Shown one piece after another: positions 15,829 through 21,687 of a DNA stretch of 24,160 bases. Source of the stretch: a virus; the IMG/VR virus record IMGVR_UViG_3300009506_000186, positions 1 through 24,160 of that record, one strand, 5' to 3'. Under the pieces are notes generated by a model. It searched no databases. It was not told where the DNA came from and was given only the letters and a program-made list of their open reading frames with translations. The number at the start of each line of letters is the position of its first letter. Positions within the stretch are counted from its first letter, which is position 1. Position numbers and translations under genes: made by a program.

Positions 15829-16287
15829 TTACTTGGTAGGAGTCTCAGTATCAAGACCCATCCAAGCATCCATAGCGCCGGTTGTCATATTGCTTCCGAC
15901 GGTAGAATACTGCACGCCGATATATTTGTTAATCGTACCGGCGGGAAGCCTAAAAGACTTCCGAGTTCCGGCAGCGTCAGCAGCGGAAAAAGTCACAGAT
16001 CCCAAAACGGCGCCGCTTGTAACAGCAGAAACCGTATGATGATAAACTTTTGCCACAACATAGGCCGAAGCATTTAGGGCCGTTGCCACCTGGAAATTGA
16101 CCACCAGCCCGTTGTTCCCCTCTCCTGGATCTGGCGTTGTTGCGCCGGAAGTTGTCCCAAGCTCTTTCAACCAGTCCTTATAGAAGGTACCCAAGTACAC
16201 TACATTAGTGCCGGTCACGGTCGAAGCCGAAGAAGCACTAATAACTTGAGCGTCGGAAAATTCAAGTTTTGAATCTAAAATAGACAT
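15829..16287 (-). CDS. Capsid cement/decoration protein (Bbp16-like)
   Basis: This 152-aa protein is beta-rich and begins MSILDSKLEFSDAQVISASS with TNVVYLGTFYKDW shortly after. The order LxFSDAQxI, Ser/Ala-rich turn, then VxxLG matches the Bbp16 cement proteins of BPP-1-type phages, which bind the outside of the capsid lattice. The middle (GLVVNFQVATALNA) and the C-terminal LPAGTINKYIGVQY segment also fit that family. It directly follows the major capsid gene. The start ATG at 16287 has AGGAGGG 8-9 bp upstream. This SD lies in a small TACCC/GGGTA hairpin (about 16294-16312), which could dampen initiation. The family assignment is by motif memory. Confidence 0.78.
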   Translation of the reverse strand: MSILDSKLEFSDAQVISASSASTVTGTNVVYLGTFYKDWLKELGTTSGATTPDPGEGNNGLVVNFQVATALNASAYVVAKVYHHTVSAVTSGAVLGSVTFSAADAAGTRKSFRLPAGTINKYIGVQYSTVGSNMTTGAMDAWMGLDTETPTK

Positions 16288-16320
16288 ATCAATTACCCTC
16301 CTGATATGGGTATAAAAGTT

Positions 16321-17289
16321 TTAGGTTAAAGCGGCCTCAGTAATAATAATCTGGTCACAGAGCCTTACCGGAACACCCTTGAAAGTTAAAACAGGGCCGG
16401 GGGCCAAGCCATCGGCAAAAGAATAGTTGATATTGGTTTTATCTTTTGCGCGAATTTCCATCTGCGTCAAAACAGTCTGATTTGCATAAATTCTGCGGCC
16501 TGGACCTTTGGTGAGCCTGTTCAACAAGGAAATCAGATTGTCCTCATCAAAAGTGTTTGAAGCACCGGCAGATTCAATATTTGCAACTCTTCCGATGGAC
16601 CGTGAGTTTTTGACAACCATACCGGCCTTCCAGACAAACTGGTCTACATAGGCTCGATATTTATTATTGCTGGAATCCCTGACCGTTTCAATCCCTAAAT
16701 CGTTGTGGGTCAATCCGGCAGTACTGTTTTTCGGGAAAATCATATAAACACCATTCGGACTCCAATCGACTACAAAAATTGAAGTCAAATCAGAACCAGT
16801 GCCACCCTCCCCGATAACATTTGTAGTTGCGGCTAGAGATGCCATACGCGGAGCGAGACCCGTAAATTTCTCCGGGGTCGTTGCTGCATTTCCGTACAGC
16901 ATGGTTGAAGCCATTGTCTGGCCCAAACCTTCAACAAAAGCCATAGCCTCGTCATTTCTTGCCTGCATCGGATTTGGAAACGCATTGATAACCTCGACAT
17001 CAGATTCGCTATAGGTCTCAAGCATACCGATGACATCCACCATTTCTTTCGTGGTTGATGCCTCGTTAGCAACACCGGCATTGAGTTTTCTCCAAGACCC
17101 TGCCGGTAGGGACGTGCGCCTTACGGTTTTGTTAGAAAATGTATCGTTCGCCTCGCGCCAAATAGCATCTTGCAAAATATCATTCTGTTGATTCAGCACT
17201 TCGGCAATAGAAGCCATATCGCCATTGGGATCTTTCCTCTTGGCGACTTCAACTAGAGTAAGTTGCTTAAAAGCATTTAAAGTTGACAT
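16321..17289 (-). CDS. Major capsid protein (HK97-fold, BPP-1-type)
   Basis: This 322-aa protein follows the scaffold gene and precedes the cement gene, the standard order. Features typical of the group are the N-terminal TLVEVAKRKDPNG with IAEVLNQQNDIL, the RRTSLPAGSWRKLNAGV segment that normally forms part of the E-loop, EMVDVIGMLETYSESD, MLYGNAATTPEKFTGLA, and FKGVPVRLCDQIIITEAAL at the C-terminus. The predicted fold is HK97. A separate scaffold gene is present, so no long N-terminal delta domain is expected, and none is seen. AAGGAG lies 11 bp before the ATG at 17289, slightly further than usual. The DNA is less AT-rich than the accessory cassette, consistent with a conserved core gene. 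Confidence 0.93.
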   Translation of the reverse strand: MSTLNAFKQLTLVEVAKRKDPNGDMASIAEVLNQQNDILQDAIWREANDTFSNKTVRRTSLPAGSWRKLNAGVANEASTTKEMVDVIGMLETYSESDVEVINAFPNPMQARNDEAMAFVEGLGQTMASTMLYGNAATTPEKFTGLAPRMASLAATTNVIGEGGTGSDLTSIFVVDWSPNGVYMIFPKNSTAGLTHNDLGIETVRDSSNNKYRAYVDQFVWKAGMVVKNSRSIGRVANIESAGASNTFDEDNLISLLNRLTKGPGRRIYANQTVLTQMEIRAKDKTNINYSFADGLAPGPVLTFKGVPVRLCDQIIITEAALT

Positions 17290-17309
17290 TGTTTAGTTCA
17301 CTCCTTGCG

Positions 17310-17993
17310 CTAACCCTTGCCCTCCATTGACGGAAACCTCAACATGGGTTGACCCGCCTCATTTAATCTTGGGCCTTCGGGCTGTGCGCCTTTTCCGGGT
17401 TTTAAAAATGTGTCTTCCGAAATCGCTTCGGCGATACGCGCAAAGAATTTTATAACCTGGGGATTATCCCCAAATCTGGTATCTTCAAGGAACTTCTTAA
17501 AATCAGCATCGGCTAGCTTTTCATGATTCAAAACCCTTTTGGCAGATTCAACCTTTGCATCATAGCTGTTTCCCCATTCGGCTTTTAAAGCTTTCTCGGC
17601 CTCTAAATGATTGGACTCAATACTGTCTTCAATCGCCTTTAGGGATTTCTGCCATCTGGAAGCATCGGCCTGTATAATCGCTTCAAACTGTTTCTGGTTG
17701 ATTCCGTTCTCAAATGCTGTTTGCTTGAATGCTTTAAGTGTGTCCTCGTCAACATCATAACCGTCCGGCTTTTGAAAACTATAGCCGTCCGCTGATTCCG
17801 GCGGTTTTACCTGATTCGATTTCAGATCGACATAACTTTTTGCCAGTTCTGAGCTATCTTTAATTTCTTTAAGATGCTCACTTTCCCTCAAATCCTCCGG
17901 CAGTGTTTCAATAAAAGCCGGTGGTTCGGGCGGCGTGTATTCCACATAGTTTCCGGTGTCATCCTGAGTAAACAATGTCTTTTCGCCTTCCAT
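17310..17993 (-). CDS. Capsid scaffold protein
   Basis: This 227-aa acidic, helical protein lies immediately before the capsid gene. It has an N-terminal Pro/Glu-rich part (YVEYTPPEPPAFIETLPEDL), a central SADGYSFQKPDGYDVDEDTL segment seen in many phage scaffolds, and a long charged helix (about 85-200). The C-terminal FPSMEGKG is basic enough to bind the capsid shell. A longer frame could begin at TTG 18014, but the ATG at 17993 is chosen because GGGAGAAAGT sits directly before it. The TTG lies inside the U-tract of the upstream hairpin. Scaffold directs procapsid assembly and leaves before DNA packaging. Expression may be set by the structured leader at 18013-18067. Confidence 0.87.
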   Translation of the reverse strand: MEGEKTLFTQDDTGNYVEYTPPEPPAFIETLPEDLRESEHLKEIKDSSELAKSYVDLKSNQVKPPESADGYSFQKPDGYDVDEDTLKAFKQTAFENGINQKQFEAIIQADASRWQKSLKAIEDSIESNHLEAEKALKAEWGNSYDAKVESAKRVLNHEKLADADFKKFLEDTRFGDNPQVIKFFARIAEAISEDTFLKPGKGAQPEGPRLNEAGQPMLRFPSMEGKG

Positions 17994-18012
17994 ACTTTCT
18001 CCCTTCGGTGAC

Positions 18013-18067
18013 AAAAAAAGGGCAGTGTAGCTGGATTTCTCCAGGTGTGGCCCACACTGCCCCTTTT
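18013..18067 (-). terminator. Terminator-like branched hairpin in the scaffold leader
   Basis: On the minus strand AAAAGGGGCAGTGT (18067-18054) pairs with ACACTGCCCTTTT (18028 downwards) through about 14 bp with one G-U pair, and the transcript continues in a run of seven Us. Inside it CTGGA-GAAA-TCCAG (18044-18031) forms its own GNRA-capped stem. GTGTGG/CCACAC (18057-18045) offers a competing pairing that uses part of the outer stem. It has the form of an intrinsic terminator, yet it lies only about 20 bp before the scaffold start, so it is probably leaky or regulated. Confidence 0.7.
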
Positions 18068-18078
18068 AAGTCTTATTA

Positions 18079-18095
18079 TCGGTGGATCAGACCGA
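18079..18095 (-). other. Small hairpin in the scaffold leader
   Basis: TCGGT and ACCGA form a 5-bp stem with a 7-nt loop, about 12 bp before the terminator-like structure. AT-rich sequence (18096-18136) precedes it on the transcript. A GUCGG/CUGAC pairing with that AT-rich part is an alternative. The whole gap of about 140 bp between the Bbp19-like gene and scaffold holds no recognisable ORF. Confidence 0.4.
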
Positions 18096-18136
18096 CAAAT
18101 TTTTTAAATTTTAGTCAGATTTTTTCTAAATCGTTC

Positions 18137-18454
18137 CTATTTTTCTGGTTTTAGCTTCTGAAAATCCAAAACATCATCTAAATTATTGCCAAGGTTGAGC
18201 ATAGTCATAATATATAGACCAATATGCCTTGAACCTTCATTGAAATACGTCCACGAGTTACCTGTCATGGAAAGATGAAAAACCCGGCACATTGATAAGA
18301 TATCCCACAAAACCTGACGACCATCAGGCGATTTCAACATAGTTCTATATGAATTTAGAAGCTCCTGATTCTTGGCACGGATCTCAATGTCTTTTTTCTG
18401 GCTTTCTATGTAATCTTCTAAATAAAGACCTTCGGTTAATTCTTTAAGATCCAT
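18137..18454 (-). CDS. Bbp19-like small head-module protein
   Basis: This 105-aa helical protein has the block SPDGRQVLWDILSMCRVFHL followed by an aromatic NSWTYFNEGSRHIGLYIMTM segment (about 43-92). The pattern GR..L..IL..C.VF...........F.EG.R..GL.I...L is that of the Bbp19 family, found between portal and scaffold/capsid genes in BPP-1-like phages. The function of that family is not established. Here it sits in the same place. The ATG at 18454 overlaps the methyltransferase stop by 11 bp. The N-terminal 40 residues are charged (SQKKDIEIRAKNQELL). It is the last gene before the structured leader and terminator-like hairpin. Confidence 0.75.
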   Translation of the reverse strand: MDLKELTEGLYLEDYIESQKKDIEIRAKNQELLNSYRTMLKSPDGRQVLWDILSMCRVFHLSMTGNSWTYFNEGSRHIGLYIMTMLNLGNNLDDVLDFQKLKPEK

Positions 18455-19079
18455 TCACCCACATCCAGGAATCGTGTATATCTTCCGGTTTTCCGAATAC
18501 AAACCACGGCCTTATATCATATGCGCTTGTATAGGCGTCCACAGCTTCTTTAACTTGGCATATATTCGGCCTCGCGGTCATCTTGTTGTAATCGTGTCCG
18601 GCGATAATCCCACCAGGTTTTACTTTAGGACTCCATAAAACAATATCATTTATGACCATTTCAAGCCGATGGTCAGCATCAATGTAAACAAAATCTAAAG
18701 AAGTGTCTTTAAAATCTTTCACGGCTTCTTTGCTTGATTTTGGTAAAAGACAAACATTAGAATATTCTTTAAATCTTTTTGCTGTAAATCTAAAAGCCTC
18801 ATTAAAAACTTCATCATCAGCATCTACTATCTGACCCATAATCTTTACTTTTGTACCACCGGGATAGGCTTGCCAAGAATCAATTAAGTAAAGCTCCAAA
18901 TTGGGGTGTCTTGTTATCAGGGTTTCTGAATAGTCACCCTTCCACACCCCTATCTCAGCACCTTTATTAAATTCAAGTGTTTTAAGTAGCTTGGGAAGAT
19001 CGTTTCTACCAAAATCAACTATCCTGATAGGACTTTTAAATTCAAGAGGATAGTTTTGAAAAATGTGAGTTAGGGTCAT
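18444..19079 (-). CDS. Class I SAM methyltransferase (Methyltransf_24-like)
   Basis: This 211-aa protein carries GAEIGVWKGDYSETL (about 40-54) as motif I, LYLIDSW (about 63-69) with the SAM-binding Asp, LDFVYIDADHRLEMVINDI (about 128-146) and KPGGIIAGHDY (about 154-164). These are hallmarks of the Methyltransf_24 group, in which the D-A-D/G-H-D residues often contribute to a metal-assisted or O-methyl transfer. The substrate is unknown. Its placement between portal and the Bbp19-like protein, with a 4-bp ATGA overlap to the portal, is unusual for an enzyme. It may modify a virion component or be a hitchhiking gene. A segment KIMGQIVDADDEVFNEAFRF (about 79-98) is probably the substrate lid. 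Confidence 0.85.
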   Translation of the reverse strand: MTLTHIFQNYPLEFKSPIRIVDFGRNDLPKLLKTLEFNKGAEIGVWKGDYSETLITRHPNLELYLIDSWQAYPGGTKVKIMGQIVDADDEVFNEAFRFTAKRFKEYSNVCLLPKSSKEAVKDFKDTSLDFVYIDADHRLEMVINDIVLWSPKVKPGGIIAGHDYNKMTARPNICQVKEAVDAYTSAYDIRPWFVFGKPEDIHDSWMWVNGS

Positions 19080-20785
19080 GCTTTTCCAGTTAATGCCGTT
19101 AGTGCATTATCTCCTGAAGTGTCGGCAGAAGCCAATGCCCTTGTTGCTTCTGCGGCGGTCTTTAAGCTTTCAATCTCCTGGGCCATTTGCTGCACTTGCT
19201 GGTACATCTGCCTTACCTGACCGGCTTCTTCGTCTGTGCGCGTCACCTGGGGAGGTAAGGACAGGTTTTGTGCATATTCGTCTAATAGATAGTCACAGTT
19301 TGTCTTTGCCGCTTGATCCGGTGAGGATGCCTTTAAACTCTCAACCGCTGTTGCAATCTCGACATAAGACCGTAAACCTTGAAGACCTATCATCTTCTGA
19401 GCCTGGGCAAGCAGAGAAATAAAATTGATTCTTAAAGACGATCCCTGGAGTTCCGGCGGCGGCGGAGGAATCATGCCAAATCTATTCATTATGTTAAAAG
19501 TACGCTCCAACATCGGCTGTAATACTTCGGTTATTTGGAGTTCTGTCACCGGCCCCAGCATGATTAATTTTTCCTGGCTTCTTTCAACTACTTCCGTCGC
19601 GGTCATTTCGGGACGGTCTGTAATAAGCAGAAATAAATCTCTTTTAAAGATTGTATGAATCATGTTGGTAATCTGTTCGATCTTCATTTCAGAACCCTTA
19701 TAATCGAAATTCATTTCAAACAGTTTACCAACCGCATCTCTTGGATCATTCGCCGCAACCGCATTAATTCCACCTGGAAGCATATTCAAGGCATCTTTTA
19801 GGTTGGCGGGGACTCTAAGGGGAGGGTCAACCTCTTTGTGTATGGCTTTTAAAGAAGATTTCTGAATACTTTGAAGCATCTTGACAAGCCCCAGAGCCGT
19901 ATGCCCCGGACCCGTAGCATACGCCTCAAGATCATTAGTCTTCCATCTTCCAACTGCAAAAGGCTTTTCCTCGTATCCGCGCTCTAATAAAAATCTATTT
20001 GTTTTTTTATACTCCCACCAACACGAACTATAAGGCATATTCTTATAGTCTATCCTATTAGGATCTCTTGCCTGGTTTCTTTCTATGGCATGGCAAATTT
20101 CTATCCACTCAAACGGCTTGGTTTTAGCAATATTTCTCGTATCATCTGAAACCGTATCGGGCCACAATGATACAATATTGTGCGCTCTCAATGGGTATCT
20201 TAGATACAAGGTGTCGATAATGCCGGTATTTCCTTCGGCAAAACAATACGTCCCAGGAGTATAAAGAGTAAATCTTACAATTTTGTCAAGATCCGGCTCG
20301 CAGACTATAACAGCATTCCCAAAACCACCCTCATCATTGTAAAGGTTATGGATCTTAGGATAAAAATTAGAGTTAGCCAAAACGGAATACATCTGGTTTT
20401 GAACGTAATCACACCATATCTGTACAGTGTCTATCTTGTTTATGGCTCTGTCTGACGCTTCAATCCTGAACCACGGCCTAGATTGGGAAGATAACCCACC
20501 CTGAATGCCCGATGCTAAAAGATCGTTGTCCTCAGAGGCAACAGGGTCTAAAATCTTAGCAAACCTGTTTTTCTTCTGGTGGGGTTTTTCTCCCTTGCTG
20601 ATATAGATACCCTTTTGGGGAAGGATATATTCCGTAATCTCCTTGCACTCATCGAGCCATGTCTGCCGGTCAAGTTCAAGTTCCTTTAAGCGGTTTGCTC
20701 TTTTCTGTACCGGGTTTAAATTCTCGACATCGTTTACAGATGGAGAAGCAGAATTAAATTCAGTCGAATCTACCGTTGTGGTCAT
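19076..20785 (-). CDS. Portal protein (head-to-tail connector, T7 gp8-type)
   Basis: This 569-aa protein matches the podovirus head-to-tail connecting family. The N-terminal RANRLKELELDRQTWLDECK is followed by ITEYILPQKGIY and then ASGIQGGLSSQSRPWFRIEA, a very typical signature. Further signs are YNDEGGFGNAVIVCEPD, ATGPGHTALGLVKMLQSIQK, VDPPLRVPANL and MTATEVVERSQEK. The C-terminal 70 residues form a Gln/Ala-rich coiled coil (QMYQQVQQMAQEIESLKTAA). Twelve copies would form the ring through which DNA passes, with TerL docking outside and the gp11-like adaptor below. AGGACAATAA precedes the ATG at 20785, which abuts the previous stop. The length is ordinary for the family. Confidence 0.93.
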   Translation of the reverse strand: MTTTVDSTEFNSASPSVNDVENLNPVQKRANRLKELELDRQTWLDECKEITEYILPQKGIYISKGEKPHQKKNRFAKILDPVASEDNDLLASGIQGGLSSQSRPWFRIEASDRAINKIDTVQIWCDYVQNQMYSVLANSNFYPKIHNLYNDEGGFGNAVIVCEPDLDKIVRFTLYTPGTYCFAEGNTGIIDTLYLRYPLRAHNIVSLWPDTVSDDTRNIAKTKPFEWIEICHAIERNQARDPNRIDYKNMPYSSCWWEYKKTNRFLLERGYEEKPFAVGRWKTNDLEAYATGPGHTALGLVKMLQSIQKSSLKAIHKEVDPPLRVPANLKDALNMLPGGINAVAANDPRDAVGKLFEMNFDYKGSEMKIEQITNMIHTIFKRDLFLLITDRPEMTATEVVERSQEKLIMLGPVTELQITEVLQPMLERTFNIMNRFGMIPPPPPELQGSSLRINFISLLAQAQKMIGLQGLRSYVEIATAVESLKASSPDQAAKTNCDYLLDEYAQNLSLPPQVTRTDEEAGQVRQMYQQVQQMAQEIESLKTAAEATRALASADTSGDNALTALTGKA

Positions 20786-21049
20786 TTATTGTCCTAATAA
20801 TGTCGGCCTGTAAGTCGTTGGCTCTGCCAGACTTCCCGGCTTGGTTAATAGAGTCTGCTTTCTACCGGAAAGAAGCTTTTTTAATTTTTCCAACTGGCTT
20901 TCCGGTTCAGCCTTGGCCTCTTCCGGTATCGCCGGAGGTGCTTCCACTTTCGGGGTTTTAATCTGTGAAGACTTCAAAACCCCATAGGCCGATGCACCCG
21001 CACCAACCAAGGCAGAAGCAGCCGTTATAATCGGTATTGCAGCACCCAT
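20786..21049 (-). CDS. Small Gly/Ala-rich phage protein
   Basis: The frame can be extended upstream to 21082, but the ATG at 21049 is chosen because CAGGAGTTATAAT precedes it exactly and the previous gene ends at 21051. The 87-aa product starts MGAAIPIITAASALVGAGAS, a small-residue hydrophobic helix able to insert into a membrane. A Pro/Glu/Lys linker (about 28-50) and a tail with RKQTLLTKPGSL and PTLLGQ follow. Small proteins ending in a R..T(I/L)LT...G....LLG pattern are common next to portal genes of short-tailed and other phages. No function is established; a minor virion or ejection protein is possible. Confidence 0.75.
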   Translation of the reverse strand: MGAAIPIITAASALVGAGASAYGVLKSSQIKTPKVEAPPAIPEEAKAEPESQLEKLKKLLSGRKQTLLTKPGSLAEPTTYRPTLLGQ

Positions 21050-21050
21050 A

Positions 21051-21395
21051 TTATAACTCCTGTGTGATCGTGATATGCTCAATCACGTTTTTAAATCCAA
21101 AATATTTCACAAATTTTATAAACTTCTTATTCTCATCCGAGAAACCTATCTTGGTCACTCCGACAGTTTTAACATTCAACCGCTTCAAAGCATCCTTAAT
21201 AATGTTCCAATCACTTAAAAGATGCTTTAAAATAGTCTTTGACCACCTGAACACTTGAAGATGGACTATCGCATTTTCGGGCATCCTTAAATCAACCGCC
21301 AGATAACCGTAAATGCCATCCTCGTCAAAACCCTCAAAAAAGATGCTGCCGTGTTCCTTGGAAAATACAGGTGTTTTCTCTACATTTCTAATCAT
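21051..21395 (-). CDS. GNAT-fold-like small phage protein (T7 gp13-type position shifted)
   Basis: This 114-aa protein has YGYLAVDLRMPENAIVHLQV, a helix LKHLLSDWNIIKDALKRLNV, VGVTKIGFSDENKKFIKF and VKYFGFKNV. The last part resembles the end of N-acetyltransferase-fold proteins (K-x-x-K-F-x-K-x-F-GF). Related phage proteins include the small acetyltransferase-like internal virion proteins. A clear acetyl-CoA pyrophosphate loop (Q/R-x-x-G-x-G/A) is absent, so it may be structural rather than catalytic. It starts at ATG 21395 with only a weak AAGA upstream, just after the three-hairpin RNA. That makes RNA-controlled translation plausible. Confidence 0.7.
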   Translation of the reverse strand: MIRNVEKTPVFSKEHGSIFFEGFDEDGIYGYLAVDLRMPENAIVHLQVFRWSKTILKHLLSDWNIIKDALKRLNVKTVGVTKIGFSDENKKFIKFVKYFGFKNVIEHITITQEL

Positions 21396-21406
21396 AATCT
21401 TGGCTA

Positions 21407-21496
21407 GGCCGGAGGCGAACCCCCGGCCCGCCGAAAGGAGGTCAAAATATCCGACCGGGAAAGGTTAGTCGGATTCCCTGCAACCTCCGTTGAGGG
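21407..21496 (-). ncRNA. Compact three-hairpin RNA element with possible pseudoknot
   Basis: Between the small interrupted ORF (stop at 21500-21498) and the GNAT-like gene the transcript can fold into three helices. H1 (21496-21476) is CCCTCAAC-GGAG-GTTG-c-AGGG, 8 bp with one bulged C. H2 (21474-21449) is ATCCGAC/GTCGGAT, a perfect 7-bp stem with a 12-nt loop. H3 (21428-21407) is GGCCGGGGG-TTCG-CCTCCGGCC, 9 bp with one G-U pair. The linker between H2 and H3 contains ACCTCCTTTC, which can pair with the GGAG loop of H1 and is the same as the 16S rRNA 3' tail. No convincing ORF crosses it. It may be a cis-regulatory leader, a processing site or an unrecognised RNA motif. Confidence 0.5.
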
Positions 21497-21497
21497 A

Positions 21498-21677
21498 CTA
21501 TTTTTCTTTCTTCCCTTTGCCTTTATGCGTCTTGCTATACATATATCCCCTGTAAGCACGCTCGGCCTTTTCCTTTGAGTCATACATGCAATCGCCATGT
21601 CCTATGGCGTATTTGCCGTTTCCTCAGTTTCTTACCGGCATAATAGATAATTCCAATTCTCCAATATATTTTTTCAT
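21498..21677 (-). pseudogene. Small Cys-type ORF interrupted by in-frame TGA (mutation or recoding)
   Basis: From ATG 21677, preceded by GGGAAAGGGAA, the frame reads MKKYIGELELSIMPVRN, then TGA at 21626-21624. It continues in the same frame as GNGKYAIGHGDCMYDSKEKA and ERAYRGYMYSKTHKGKGKKEK to TAG at 21500. The second part, and MPVR before the TGA, read like a family of small phage proteins of the form MPVRKCxNGKxxIGxGxCxYxSKxxAERAY. The TGA stands where the first Cys is expected, 11 residues before the remaining Cys. TGA serves as a normal stop elsewhere here. Explanations are a point mutation, a sequencing error, or read-through, including selenocysteine. A hairpin fitting bacterial SECIS rules lies 14 nt downstream. 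The family comparison is from memory. Confidence 0.55.
21593..21609 (-). promoter_or_regulatory. SECIS-compatible hairpin after the in-frame TGA
   Basis: On the transcript CGCCAT-AGGAC-ATGGCG is a perfect 6-bp stem with a 5-nt loop. It begins 15 nt after the TGA at 21626-21624, and the loop Gs lie at +22 and +23. A G in the first two loop positions at this distance meets the loose published consensus for bacterial selenocysteine insertion elements. A 6-bp stem arises easily by chance, so this is suggestive only. Confidence 0.3.
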
Positions 21678-21687
21678 TTCCCTTTCC

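Noticed and set aside
17994-18014. Longer scaffold start at TTG 18014
   Set aside because: The TTG lies in the U-tract of the upstream hairpin and lacks an SD; GGGAGAAAGT directly before ATG 17993 decides for the shorter form.
21050-21082. Longer start for the Gly/Ala-rich protein at 21082
   Set aside because: It would overlap the previous gene and lacks an SD, while CAGGAG is correctly placed for ATG 21049.
21407-21428. tRNA gene suggested by GGGGGTTCGCC
   Set aside because: The arm does not fit a T-stem with a 7-nt loop, and no acceptor, D or anticodon stems surround it.
21434-21443. Plus-strand Shine-Dalgarno AAAGGAGGTC
   Set aside because: No start codon follows at a usable distance and no plus-strand gene is present; it is the complement of the ACCTCC linker.
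21404-21598. 64-aa minus-strand ORF (MAIACMTQRKRPSVL...)
   Set aside because: It overlaps the better-supported frame at 21498-21677 out of phase, has no RBS or family-like composition, and its second half runs through the three-hairpin region.
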